Of a DNA stretch of 64,000 nt, positions 45,442 through 58,064 are shown one piece after another. The stretch is from Rhabditophanes sp. KR3021. Taxonomy: Eukaryota > Nematoda > Chromadorea > Rhabditida > Alloionematidae. Each line of letters opens with the position of its first letter. The stretch's first letter is position 1. Below the pieces are notes generated by a model that worked only from the letters and a program-made list of their open reading frames with translations, was not told the DNA's origin and made no database searches. The stretch covers positions 5,084,001 through 5,148,000 of the forward strand of contig CAUJLY010000002.1 in assembly GCA_963281155.1 (NCBI GenBank). The letters run 5' to 3'. The position numbers were made by a program, and so were the translations under genes.

Positions 45442-45846
45442 ATCGCTTCAATAAATCATTTTTTTTTGTGTAATGAGTTTAAAAGAGTCAAGAAAGGTAA
45501 CCATTAATCAAAACACTTATGTAGAAAAAGAAAAGCTCATTTAAGTAGGGTTAGGCCGCCCGAAAGGCAATAAAAGGAAGTTTTGAAAAATGCATTCCGT
45601 ATCTGATAATATTAAAATTTACAAAATTAAATAACTGTCAAAAGAAACTCGTCTTTTGCTGTATCCATTGCAGGAGTGCCTATTTCAATTACTAAAAACA
45701 ATTAAATTATTAATTAAATAAATAAACTTACACACATCAAATGAAAAAATTCTCTGAAATTGCCCTCGCATAAGACACCGAGCTATGCACTTATTAACAC
45801 TAGTTTATATAATATAAATACCATCTAAAATTAAATATGTACTAAT
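45442..45846. other. Convergent intergenic region
   Basis: 405 bases, AATAAA close after UBL5 (45450). Nothing else seen. Confidence 0.45.
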
Positions 45847-47171
45847 TTATTGTAAAATATTATCATTCAAATCTATTGGAACACTATGCAGTTTAATAAA
45901 ATTAAATATATCTATAAACATTTTGTTTCTCGTTGACCCTCCTGACAAGGTAAAGATACCATGAAAGGCTGTTTTGTAGTGATGCCATGTTGTTGAGGTT
46001 CCATTTCTTGCCAACTTTTTTGCATATAAGATTACCTCATCCCGCAATAGATCGTACTGACATGAAATGACTAGGGCTGGCGGTAAATTTTTTACAGCTG
46101 TTTCAGGTGCTAATAAAGGAGAGAAGTCCGGATTTTTTAACATTTCACAATATGCTTCTGATTCAATTGTATTTGAGTAGATGATGTGTGGTTTTTTGTA
46201 ATATATTGTTTTTAGAAACTCTTCTGGCAAAAGAGCATGATCTAAATTTACTTTCCACACATTGCTTGCTCTAAATTCAGGTGTAATTAGCTTATTGCCA
46301 CTAAAAATTTCTTCGGAACCATCTTGTGCTTTAATACCAACATACTCTAGCATCATCCTCGAAATCATTCGGGGTTGGAGGAGCATTGAGTCAAAGTATG
46401 TTTGCTCACACTCTTGGAAACAAGGGCTAGAAGTATCAGCGCATGCGACCGATGGATAGATTAAAATTTGAGCCGCAAATAATTGTTTGCCTTCTCTTCT
46501 TGCCTTTTGTGTTAAGCCAGCAGCAAAGTTACCGCCTGCACTGTCACCAAGAAGAATTATTTGACTTGGATCTATATTAAATCTCGAATAATCAGTTTCA
46601 TGCAATTTCGTTGCTACACTCCAACAATCATTAAAACCACAGGGAAACATATATTCAGGAGACAATCTATAATCAATCGACAAAATTGAGCAACCTATTT
46701 CTTCCAAAAATGGAAACATATGTTCGTCAAAATGTTTTGGCGACATCATTGAAAAGGCACCTCCATGCATGTACAAAAGACATGCATTTGATTTTCTATG
46801 ATTTCCTTGAGGTTCATACAAACGACAGGGGACATTTTCAATTTTTACTGTTTGGATCTTGACCCATTTGGGCATGAAGAATGGTTTAAAAAAAGCTAGA
46901 TAGTGAAAGAATGCTCTGTCTAATTGACATAGTATACGGTGATTGATACACTTTGACAAAGTATATTTCTAAAAATAACGCAGTTTTAGTTAATTAACTA
47001 ATAAATAAGAATACTTACAATGACAAATAAATAACTTTTAATAATCAAGCCAACAAATCGAATAACATACTTATTAGCACAATCTCTAGGAATAGGTTTG
47101 ACAAAAAGATGGTAAAAAATGTTTGTTATTGACAAGTATCCTCTCACAAAAATATTTGTTTTTTTGACCAT
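45847..47171 (-). CDS. Arylacetamide deacetylase-like lipid hydrolase
   Basis: Exons 47171-47019 and 46968-45847 join in phase 0 to 424 residues. A hydrophobic N-terminal stretch (about 35-51) suggests membrane anchoring, as in AADAC of the ER lumen. The alpha/beta-hydrolase domain has the oxyanion motif YMHGGAF, the nucleophile GDSAGGN (GxSxG), CQYDLLRDE with the acid, and HGIF with the His. These belong to the hormone-sensitive-lipase/AADAC branch that cleaves esters and amides of lipids or xenobiotics. Substrate is unknown. The intron is 50 nt. Confidence 0.87.
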
Positions 47172-47791
47172 GATTTTGACAATGTAAATTTATTTATTTA
47201 GAATGAATAGATAGTAGATAGACCTAAAGTATGATGTACCAATTAATCAAAGTTTTATTTCAGCAGTGTGAACAAATTAATGGATATGTGTGTGTCATTA
47301 ACAAGGTCAAATCTTGCAATTTAAATCTTTCTTAGAACTGAATATAATAAATATTTATATTTATGTAGGTTTACCTATAAAGACATTGTTGTTAATATTT
47401 AATATCAACTTTGTGTATTTTGATGTTATCAGAAAAGAGAGAAACACCAAATGAAAATATTGCATCAATTGTTTAGTTCAAGATAAGGCGGTTAATCAGT
47501 CGTTGGTGAAAATCATAGAATATATCACTTTTTAATATTGCACATAATCAAATAATTGTATAGTTAATGATTGCTTTTTAATCTTTAGATTATGAAACTA
47601 ATTTTTATTATGTTATATAATAGGTACAACACAAATGATCCTTAAATTTAAGATATTTAATATAATGGTGATTGTAGCGGGAATGCAACAAATACTATGG
47701 AGCACATAATTGATTTTTTGGATAAAAGTGATACCAAATTAAAAAATTAAACGAAATTTGTTTACGCCAGTTGTTGGGACTTTTTTGAAGG
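47172..47791. other. Intergenic region
   Basis: 620 AT-rich bases upstream of the hydrolase gene; no gene seen. Confidence 0.4.
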
Positions 47792-48336
47792 TCAGCGTTG
47801 CCTGGGTGTCAATTCTTCGGCATGTTCGGCTGGCTTGGTTTCTTCGGTTTTAGGGGTTTTGCGTTTTCGACAGGTTCCTTTGATGCATTTGGAAGATGGT
47901 TCAGTTACCTGGATGGAGACAGGACCTGCTTCAGAATGAGATGCAGTTGTGGTTGTTTTGGTGCAGATGTCTCCGTCGACTTTTGTTGTTTCGGTGACGG
48001 TTGTTTCAGGATAGCGGTGTTGCTAAAGAAACCTTCTCTTGCAGATTGAATTTAGTCTACAACAATATCCTTAACATTGATGATAGATTCTTCTCCATCA
48101 GTCAACATCGTAGTAATTTTCTTGGTTACTTCTTCACCTGCATCATCAGCAATTCCCTTGGCATTGGCGAATTTTTCGTTAGCTTTAGCTGTCTTTTTCT
48201 CTTTTAATTGTTGAGCAGCTTTTCTAAAAGATTGTTCGGTTAAGTCGAGAATTGATGTTTTGTAATCATTAACTTTGTTCTTGATATCAGCTCTTCAAAC
48301 ATCCAAAGCTTCATTGTTGATCAAATAGTTGGCCAT
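47792..48336 (-). pseudogene. Decayed Lys/Glu/Thr-rich protein gene
   Basis: From ATG at 48336 the minus strand reads coding-like for ~95 codons (contains KAAQQLKEKKTAKANEKFAN and VTKKITTMLTDGEES) but with an early TGA after 13 codons and a TAA after ~95. A second frame then continues for ~70 codons with Thr/Lys/Glu-rich content ending KPAEHAEELTPRQR. Less AT-rich than the flanks, no splice sites at the breaks, so a disabled gene or retrocopy. Parent family not recognised. Confidence 0.6.
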
Positions 48337-50589
48337 TTTTGGTTTTGATTCGTTCCATGTCTTAATGTAGTTCCCTTTCTAGCTATAGCTAACGTCAAAA
48401 TTGTATATGTTCTTAGAATGCTATGCACCATCAAAATTCAACACCACATTTGACACAAAACTTTACTAAGACAGTGATACTTCGCTGATTGTTGCAAGGA
48501 TGTTGAAAATAAATGCGGATATGAGATTGGCATTCCCGATTCTATTATATATAGTTTGTGAAAGATCAATAGCTTTCTGTTCAAATAAATTGGAAGATCC
48601 AAGTTATGTAGTGCACAATTTTTTTGTTTTTTTGACTGGTATTTTAATAATTTGATTTGCAATCTGTAATAACACATTTTTGCGCATGTAGTAAACTTAA
48701 ATTACAATTAAAAGCAACAGTTGTAAGCACTACTTTCATTATTTGCATCACACCACTTAAATACAATTTTCAACCAGACTACTTTGTCTAATAGACTTTA
48801 TCAAAAGGTTAGTAACTTTTAAGATCAAATGATCTAATTGCGAAATTTTGGAATGAAAGTTGAAAAACTTTCTAATTTGTTTTCATGGAATTACGTTTTG
48901 TAAATGCACGTAAAAATTTTGATGCTGTTAATAATGCTGGCCGTTTTTAATCTATAGAATTGTTATTTTAATTGGTTTAGTAAGTTTAATTTTTTTGTTT
49001 CTCAAATATCAAATATTTAAGTGTTCAATTTAATTAAATGGATTTTAAAATATGAAAGCTTTGTGGGTATAAGAGATTCAAAAATATTTAAGAAAATGTC
49101 AATGATCATCCTCAACCAACACAAAAGATATTAATAATAAATTCAAGTCATGTATAATCCACTAAACCTTTTTGTAAAAATATCACTTAGTATGTCATAG
49201 TTCAAATAATTAAACTTCAAACTCCCACCTCCAAATTTCTTAAAGTACATATTTTTAAAAAAGCCCATATTTCCGATGCAGTGGTCATTGTCCATTTATA
49301 AACATCACCAGTCTCCATGTCATTTCCTTCAAAGTGCAAGTATCATTATTTATAAAGGTAAATTGTCCTACTGGCCACCATTAAATCATAGTCTGTTTAC
49401 AACAAACAATATTTTGAATATATTATAAACTTATATTCACTATATTCATTTTTGAATCATTCCTCAACACTTACTTTATTTGAGCTTTTATATATCTATT
49501 AGCATTTAACCATCAACAACAAACGTTTACGTTTCAACAATTCTTTAACTAAAAAATGGCTGAATAAATGAAAAAATATATTTTGATAGACTGGCCTAAG
49601 AAAGTTTAGTCTCTAGCAATAAAATGCCTTTGTATATTCAAAATAATTGGTCCATGAGTAGATTTCACATTTCGACGCACTGGTCACTTGCATACAACAA
49701 TTACCTTCCTAAATATATTCTAGTTTGCCACAAATAATAATATTTACATTATACTTACTTATCTAATTTCATCATATTTAACAACATTATACAATTCCTT
49801 AAAGCCCGAGACTTTTCTGTATCATGCTTATACTCTGAATGGCTAGAAGATACAAAGCTTGTAAAAGTATGGGTCTTAATTTGAATGGCTATTTATTCCC
49901 TATTTATATACGCATTATCTCCCTTCCATAACAATCCGAGTCAAATTTTTTGTGCCTATAAAACACCCACTACTTAAGGTGATATAGACCTTACCACCAT
50001 ATTATATACACATCTACAAAACTTTTTAACAATATCAGACTCCATTATTTTTAGCCCTGCCAAAAAGACATATTTTAGGTAAAAAGAAAATTTGAACAAA
50101 AAAGTTACTTTAATATCAGTGGATGTAAAAGTTTGGGTAGATGATATGTTACATTGAACAAACCAATTTGTAGAAATGAAAAGTCGGTACCCAAAAGTTT
50201 ATGCTTCACTTCTTTTCGCCAAAAATAAATGGTCTTTTATATTTAGTTGGTAGAGGCAATATGCAAAACCAATACCATTTTTTAATAACATATTTCATCC
50301 CACCCACTCCTGTCATATACTAATTTGATACTATCTTCTGTTATCCATCATTCATTTTGATATTCAGATATTTGATTTGATGTTTATTTTAGGATTGCAT
50401 TTATGCAACAATCTAATTCAGCCAAAATTTATTTATTTTATCCTTATAATCAGAAGCAAAAAGATATACTAAACATATACTAAACACATACTCTATATTT
50501 ATTAAACACTACCCTAACTACTTTCAACAATTACAACCAAAAGATCTTTCAATACCTTCTCAATATTAATCTTTCGATAATTTATATGA
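48337..50589. other. Gene-poor AT-rich region upstream of the TRPN gene
   Basis: 2.25 kb with stops in all frames, short A/T runs and weakly similar segments (near 49270 and 49670), but no gene or array that I can support. The TRPN promoter should be in its right part. Confidence 0.4.
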
Positions 50590-53500
50590 ATGGCAAATAA
50601 AATAAAACCTACAGATTTCGTGGAACCAGAATGGCATTTGGCAGGTGATTAAATCTTTTATTACTCAAAATCACAAATATAGTAAATGCATAAAATAAAC
50701 AGAGATATTATTAATATTTTAGAATGATTTCATTTAAGTTAAACTGTTGCATCAGTTCTAATAGGCTACAACATCTTACTTAGAAACTTCACCAATATTT
50801 CTCTTTGTTACACCGTCGTTACCCCTTCTTTAATTTTCGTTTAATGACACCACGTTTGAGAGATGTTGCAAATTTGTAAGAATGTTTTATATACACTAAA
50901 ATTGATTTTAAATATACAAGTAAATAGCTTGAGCCAACATTAAAATTCCATAGTACAAAGTCATAACAAACTGTTTATAAGAGTCTTTAAATTTGATACT
51001 AAATACCAAGAGATATAAAAATTTAAAAACAAAACTAACGACAAAAAGGAAAATATGGTTTCAAACTTAATGTATATTGTTGTAGGTTCATCAAAAAAAC
51101 CAGGAGGAATTTTGGCAGGTACATTATGGGAAGCTAGCAGACAGGAAACAATAGTAAGACGGGTAAATGCCACTCCTCCATTGCCTTCACCAAGGACAGG
51201 CATTTTGGGAAATGCATTAAAACAAATACCAAAATCTGTTGATAGACCTAGAAGTGCTTCTGCTGAAGATTTGACACATGAGAAGGCTTTTGCGAATAGA
51301 GCAAAAAGACAATCAATTATCAAAAGTTCACCTCCTAGGCCTTTGACAACGTCCAGGAGATCTTCGTCTGTTTCACCAACAACACACATACCAGACCCTT
51401 CAAATTATAGGCAGGGAATATTGGGTGCGGAGTTAGAAAAAAGAAGACGAGTAGGCTCGATAAATTGGCATGGGAAAGAAACTAAATTTGATCCCGAAGT
51501 ATTTGCAAGTAAAAGACATGCTGAAAGTATCAAGAATCAAGATAAATTTGGGCATATGAAGCATGATGTCAAAGACGAAACCACAAAGTCATCAAGGTCA
51601 CCTTCGAGAAGTAGTATGATCGCAATGGATGGCAGTACTAAAGATCTCAAAAAACAAGGAAGTAGGCAAAGTTTGTTACGAGAAGATTCACGAATAACGG
51701 GTGGCATCAAGCCAAAAAACGCGTCTCTCAAATCAGTGAATATTGATATGGAAGATTTGTTGAGTGATGAAGATGAAATGACGGGACCAGCTAATTCAGA
51801 AATAACAATAGCTAGATCTGCCGCTATCAATTTGTCACTTCAAGTGTTGCAATTCGGAGAAAAAGAGAATTGGGCGGAAGTTGAGAGAATTATTACCCAT
51901 CATCCCAACCGCAAATTCGATCAAGTTGATGATAAAGGAAGATCCTTATTTTATTTCATAGCTCTAAATGGACCTGTCAAATTAATCGACAAAGCTTCAA
52001 CTCACTACCGCGATGGCCTTTTATTTTACACTTCAAATAAAGAAAATTTGGTGCATGCAGCTGCTCAGAAAAATGATTCTGCGATGATCAGGTTCTTATT
52101 ACTTCATAAAGTTTCAATCCATTTAACAACTGTCGACAAAGGATACAGACCAATTCATTATGCCGTCCAAAGAATTGATGCTAATGCCTTTGGTGTCATA
52201 GATGTTTTGCTCAAATTCGATTCAGATGCCTTAACTATTCCTGATATCCTTGGAAATTTGCCGATTCATTTAGCCATTAAAAGTGGTGGTAATATAACCA
52301 CTCTGTCTAGATTACTGACGACCAACCAAAAAGTACAAATGGAAAGTCTCGACGAGGAGGGCAATTCCGTGTTGCATTTATCTGCTGCCCGCAGTAGTGA
52401 TCTATTTAAATATTTATCTTCTCAAGAAATTATTCCTGATATTAATTTGCAAAATAAAAATGGAGAAACTGCTTTTCATTTTGCTGTTCGAGGAGGCGAC
52501 GAAAATATTTTGAAGTTTTTGTATAAGTTAAAAGCAAGCGCAAATATCTGCGATAATCAAGGTAATAATATTTATGATGACTGTTATATTTTTTATAGAT
52601 AAAAGTGTTTTGCATGTTGCTGCTGAGCTCGGACATACTGCAATCGTTGAAAAATTAATCGACAAATTTGATTCTTCATTGACAGCTCGAACAAAGGATG
52701 GGCAAGTTCACGTTAAAATAAATTAATATTTTTAATTTTTAAGAGACACTTTACTACATATTGCCGCCTGTTCAGGCCATTCTTCAACTGCCTTGGCATT
52801 TTTGAAAAGAGGTGTTCCATTAAATATGCCAAATAAAAAAGGAGCCTTAGGATTACATACAGCTGCCGCAGCAGGTTTCAATGAAGTTGTTAAGGTTTTA
52901 TTAAACAAAGGAACAAACATTGACATTAAGACAAAAGAAAATTACACTGCCTTGCATATTGCTGTCCAAGCAAATAGACCTCAAGTTGTAGAAACATTAT
53001 TAGGGTATGGGGCAAATGTGCATTTGCATGGTGGTGTCTTAGGTGAAACTCCTTTGCATGTAGCTTGTAACTTCAATGATGAAAGTGCAACAGAAACTGC
53101 TTTGATGTTATTGAAAAGTGGCTGTCAACCAAATGTAAGAATGAATGACGGACAAACTTGTTTACATGTAGCAGCCAAACAAGGCATTGAGAAGATGATT
53201 AAATTGTTGTTGGATGAAGAAGCGGACCCTTTATTGTTATCAAATAATGGTGAAACTGTTCTTCATATTGCTTCGAAATATTGTAACTACAAAGCTTGTT
53301 CTATCATAATTGAACATGTTAGTAAATTACTAATAAATGAGAAAGATGCTCTCAAATCCTTTATTAATAGCTTAACGGTTGATGAAGGAAAAAGTGCCTT
53401 ACATTATGCTTCCGAAATAACATCTGATCAGCCTCATTTCCCTAGCGAAGATGCCGATATAATTAAATTATTAATTGATCATGGAGCAAACTCAGAATTG

Positions 53501-56500
53501 CAAACTACAATGGCCGGTGAAACATGCATGCATGGCGTGTGTAAAACAGGAAACAAATCAGTAATATTGGCGATAGTTGATTCATTAGATGTTGGCCAAA
53601 TTCAAATTATCCAGAACAAACAATCTAAAAAAGGGTGGGCGCCGTTGTTAGAAGCATGTGCTAGAGGAAATACTGATGTGGCTTTAATTTTGTTAGAACA
53701 TAATGCTAGAATTGATGTTTTTGATGAGTTTGTAAGTAAAAATGAGTTATAGTAGGATAATTGAGATTTCTTTCAGGGAAAAACAAGTTTGCACTTAGCT
53801 GCAGCAAATGGCCATTTGGAATTAGTTGAAAGCTTGTTAAAGAACAAAGCTTTTGTGAATTCCAAGTCAAAAGACGGAGCAACCCCTCTTCATTGCAGTG
53901 CAATGGCGGGTCACACACATGTTGTATACTCATTAATAACAAAATACGGAGCTGCAGGTAAAACACAATTAAACATATTTATAAAAATGGAAAATAGCCA
54001 ACTTTTTCAATATCATTATGGGTTTCAAAGAATTCTCCTAAGATGAGATCAGCTACTTCTTCATTCATTTCTTGAAACATTAGAAGTACTTCTTCGAATA
54101 AAGACTTCCCGGGGTTCAACATTGAACTAGACTCATTATTTCCATCTTAGATTGATCTATAATAACTATTACAATATTAGTTGCTTTTAATCTTACCTTC
54201 AATGACTTGACCATCATTCTGTGGCAAACCAGCTCTTTCAACTGCATTCCTATTACTTACTTCATCAGTAATTTGACTTAAAATGAAAGAATTATACCAT
54301 AAAATTAGTTTTAGACTTACTCTTATCCACAAGGTTTTTACTCCTCCTTAAGATCGGCTTTCCATCGTCAGAGCAACCAATTTTTTCTCCATATTGATAC
54401 TAGTACTTTCGCCAAATGCCTAAAAATACTGGCATCACCTCTTTTGCGTGGAGACTTAGTTATCTCTTGTTCTTCCATAATAGTTTAATAAACACCTAAT
54501 AAGAGGCGATCTTGAGCACTAAAATAAAGAAAATGAATTAGTAAATGTGTATTAGTGTTTCACTAACACATTAATTAAAAACATGGTATCTTTTTAACTT
54601 AATTTACAAATCGGTATCTCAGTGGAGGCAGTAACTTTGGACTTGCGGACTCCCTTACATAGTGCAGCTTTGTATGGCCAATTAGGAGCTACACAGACAT
54701 TATTAGCATGCCAAGCAAATCCAAATGCCAGAGACGACAAAGGTCAAACACCTCTTCATTTGGCTGCTGAGGAAAATCATGCACATGTTGTTAAATTGTT
54801 TTTAAAAATGAAGCAAAATAAACAGGTATTAACGGCTGTTGACTCGAATGGATTTACTTGTGCTCACATTGCTGCGATGAAGGGTAGTTTAGGGGTAGTT
54901 AAGGAATTGATGTTGATTGATAAAAATATGGTTTTAAATGCAAAAACAAAATCTCTGGATGCTACAACTCTGCATATGGCCTGTGGGGGAGGGCATAATG
55001 ATATTGTGAAGTTGTTGTTAGATAATGGAGCAAATCCCGAAGAAGAAAATAGCCATGGGATGACACCTTTGTCTGTTGGAGCAATGAGAGGGAAGGACTC
55101 AATTTTAGAAGTATTTGATAAAAGTTTGTGGAAAAAATGTAGCAAGAAAACGTAAGTAAATGATTAAAGAATATTTATTTTAAACACAAATATTTTAGTG
55201 GGTTAAATGCCTTACATGTGGCAGCATACTACGGAAATATAGAATTTGTGAATTCAATGTTGATGCATATTTCAGCAAATCAAAGATCTGAACCGCCACT
55301 ATATAATCATTTGGTCGTTAAAGAATTTGCGACCGAATACGGTTTTACTCCCCTACATTTAGCTTCTCAGAGTGGACATGAGGGGTTGGTTAGGATGTTA
55401 TTGAATCAAAATATTCAAGTTGATGCAGCTTCTACCACAATGAATATCACACCTTTACATTTAGCTTCACAACAAGGGCATGTTGCTGTTGTTGGAATGT
55501 TATTGTCTAGACTTACGACGCAACAGACAAATAAGGATTGGAGGTATGTAGTATAAAATTAAACTTTTATAAAAATTAAACATAGCCACTAGAATTAATG
55601 TTAAAAATTTTATCTAGGATAAGGTTAACAATAACAATTTGATGTAAAATAAGCTTAATAATAAAATTAGCAATAACAATTTTATCTCGAATAAGAATAG
55701 CGACTTCGCTGTTCATTTCCCATGAACTTCTTCGAATGAGGGCTTTTATGATAACAGGTGGTTTTCAGCTTTAAAATAATCAGAATGATATTAGTAAAGC
55801 TAATTTTATCTTAGCTATCACCCTGACATGTAAATATATTGCAACTAAAGTTCAGATTTCAAAGGTACAAATTCGTAAACCAGCCTTGATATAGAATCTC
55901 GGTGATACATTTCAACTTAAAGTTAATGAGACATTTTGACTAAAAATTGATAAACATTTAAATCCAAATATTTTCATTACTTTTAGGGGCCGGACTGCGT
56001 TACAACTTTCAGCGATGAGTGGCCATTATGAGATGGTTTCTCTCTTAATAGCTCAGGGAAGTAATATTAATGGGATGGACCAGCTCGGAATTACTGGTCT
56101 TCATAGTGCTGCTCGAGCAGGCTATTTAAATGTAGTTAAACTATTTATTGAATCTTCGGCAGATCCCTTAGCTGAAACAAAAGAGGGAAAAGTCCCGGTG
56201 TGCTTTGCGGCTGCTAACAACCATTTAGATGTCTTGAAATATTTGCTGAGGCAAAAACATGACACACATGCATTGATGGAAGATAAGAAATTTATTTTTG
56301 ATTTGATGGTTTGTGGAAAAAGTACAGACAACGAACCTTTGCAATTATTTATATTAGAATCGCCGGCTCCTATTGACACAGCTGTTAAATTGAGTTCGTT
56401 GTTTAGAGATATGAGTGAAAAGGAAAAAGAAAGAGCTAAAGATTTGTTGAATGTTTCTATCTTTGCTGAAGAGATGGCGGTCGAGTTGTTGAGTATAACG

Positions 56501-58064
56501 GCTGCTGAATATAATCCGGCAATTTTATTAAAAGCTAAAGATCACCGTGGCAGGCCATTATTAGATGTTTTGATTGAAAATGAACAAAAAGAAGTTGTTT
56601 CCTATGCGTCTGTTCAAAGATATTTAACTGAAATATGGACGGGTCGCGTGAACTGGAGTTTCGGAAAGACTTTCGCCTTTACGTTGATGGTTTTCCTATT
56701 TCCTCCAGCATGGTTTTATTTTTCACTGCCTCTAGAAACAAGAATAGGAAAAGCACCTATTATTAAATTTGTTTGCCATATCGTTTCCCATGTCTATTTT
56801 ACGATCTTACTAACCATTGTCGTATTAAACATAACTCACAAAATATACGAAACAACCTCAGTAATGCCAAATGTTGTTGAGTGGATTTTGTTGGTTTGGT
56901 TGTCTGGTAACTTGGTTTCAGAACTAAGCAACGTTGGAGGAAGTTCAGGACTAGGAATAGTTAAAGTTTTAATACTAATATTGTCGGCTGCAGCTATAGC
57001 AGTTCATATTTTGGCCTTCTTGTTACCCGCAGTTTATTATACGCATTTGGATAATGATGAGAAATTGCATTTCGCAAGGACATTGCTTTACTTAAAGAAT
57101 CAATTGTTTGCATTTGCCTTGTTACTGTCATTTGTTCAGTTCTTGGATTTTTTAACAGTACATCACCAATTTGGACCGTGTAAGTTTCTATATCAACACT
57201 CCCTAATTGATAATTTTTAACTTTAGGGTCGATCATTATTCGGGACTTAATTTACGATTTAACACGGTTTCTTGTAATTCTAATGTTGTTCATTGCCGGT
57301 TTTACCCTTCACGTAACTTCAATTTTCCAACCAGCTTACCAACCCATAGATGACGATTCCGCCGAGTTCATGAGATTGTCCTCACCACTTCAGACGTTGG
57401 AAATGCTATTCTTCTCGCTCTTTGGACTCGTCGAGCCTGATTCGATGCCCCCTCTACACTTAGTTCCTGACTTCGCAAAGATTATTCTGAAGTTATTGTT
57501 CGGAATTTACATGATGGTCACCTTGATTGTTTTGATTAATTTGTTGATTGCGATGATGTCTGATACTTACCAACGTATCCAGGCTCAATCTGATAAAGAA
57601 TGGAAATTCGGAAGAGCTATTCTGATTAGGAAAATGAATAAGAAGGCTGCTACTCCTAGTCCCATTAATATGCTGACGAAGTTTTATATTGTAATGAAAA
57701 TAGCTTACCGCCACAAAAGTAGGTTTGACCCTTTAATTGAACTTAGTTTTAACTATTTTAGTGCGAATTTGTACGCCAAAAGCTCAATTGGATTTACGTT
57801 ATGAAGAAAACATTGATGCATTTTCAATGACTGAGGGTGGCAGAACATCCCCAACTTTGAAAGATGAAAATGGTAAAAAATCGTACAATATAATAATTTT
57901 ATTAATATTTAATTTCAGGCCAAGCCGAAGAAGATGGCCGAAATGACAATTCGTATTCAATAGAAAGTGTCGTTGATTGGAAGAGAATAGTGCAAATTTA
58001 TTATCAAACAACAGTAAAAGGACGTGTCTTTGATGAAGCAAATAATATTCAGAATGCAGAATAA
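50590..58064 (+). CDS. trp-4: TRPN mechanosensory channel (NOMPC / TRP-4)
   Basis: Eleven exons: 50590-50644, 51086-52561, 52599-52701, 52744-53731, 53777-53957, 54623-55151, 55199-55543, 55987-57179, 57227-57718, 57762-57872, 57919-58064. They close in frame at 1872 residues (C. elegans TRP-4 is of similar size). A polar, Ser/Arg-rich N-terminal ~250 residues precedes a long run of about 28-29 ankyrin repeats, then linker helices (LQLFILESPAPIDTA), six membrane helices (S1-S6), a pore region and the conserved TRP-box stretch after LINLLIAMMSDTYQRIQAQSDKEWKFGRA. In NOMPC the ankyrin spring tethers the channel to microtubules and gates it by force. The intron 52702-52743 uses a GC donor (GCAAGT). 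The start exon MANKIKPTDFVEPEWHLAG is supported by phase only. Introns 5 (665 nt) and 7 (443 nt) are long. Confidence 0.93.
53968..54480 (-). pseudogene. Antisense coding-like relic in TRPN intron 5
   Basis: On the minus strand an ATG at 54478 after a TTATTTTAG site begins EEQEITKSPRKRGDASIF. Later stretches read DDGKPILRRSKNLVDKS, SNRNAVERAGLPQNDGQVIE and LFEEVLLMFQEMNEEVADLI, ending near 53981. GTAAG/TTAAG-like splice sites are present but the frames do not connect, so it is probably a dead nested gene; a real multi-exon gene is not excluded. Family unknown. Confidence 0.35.

Noticed and set aside
48300..48336. Stop-codon recoding (selenocysteine-like TGA) in the 48-kb sequence
   Set aside because: A second stop and a frame change follow; decay explains it more simply.
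49260..49720. Possible dispersed repeat (GCAGTGGTCATT / GCACTGGTCACT segments)
   Set aside because: Similarity covers only about 25 bases and may be chance in AT-rich DNA.
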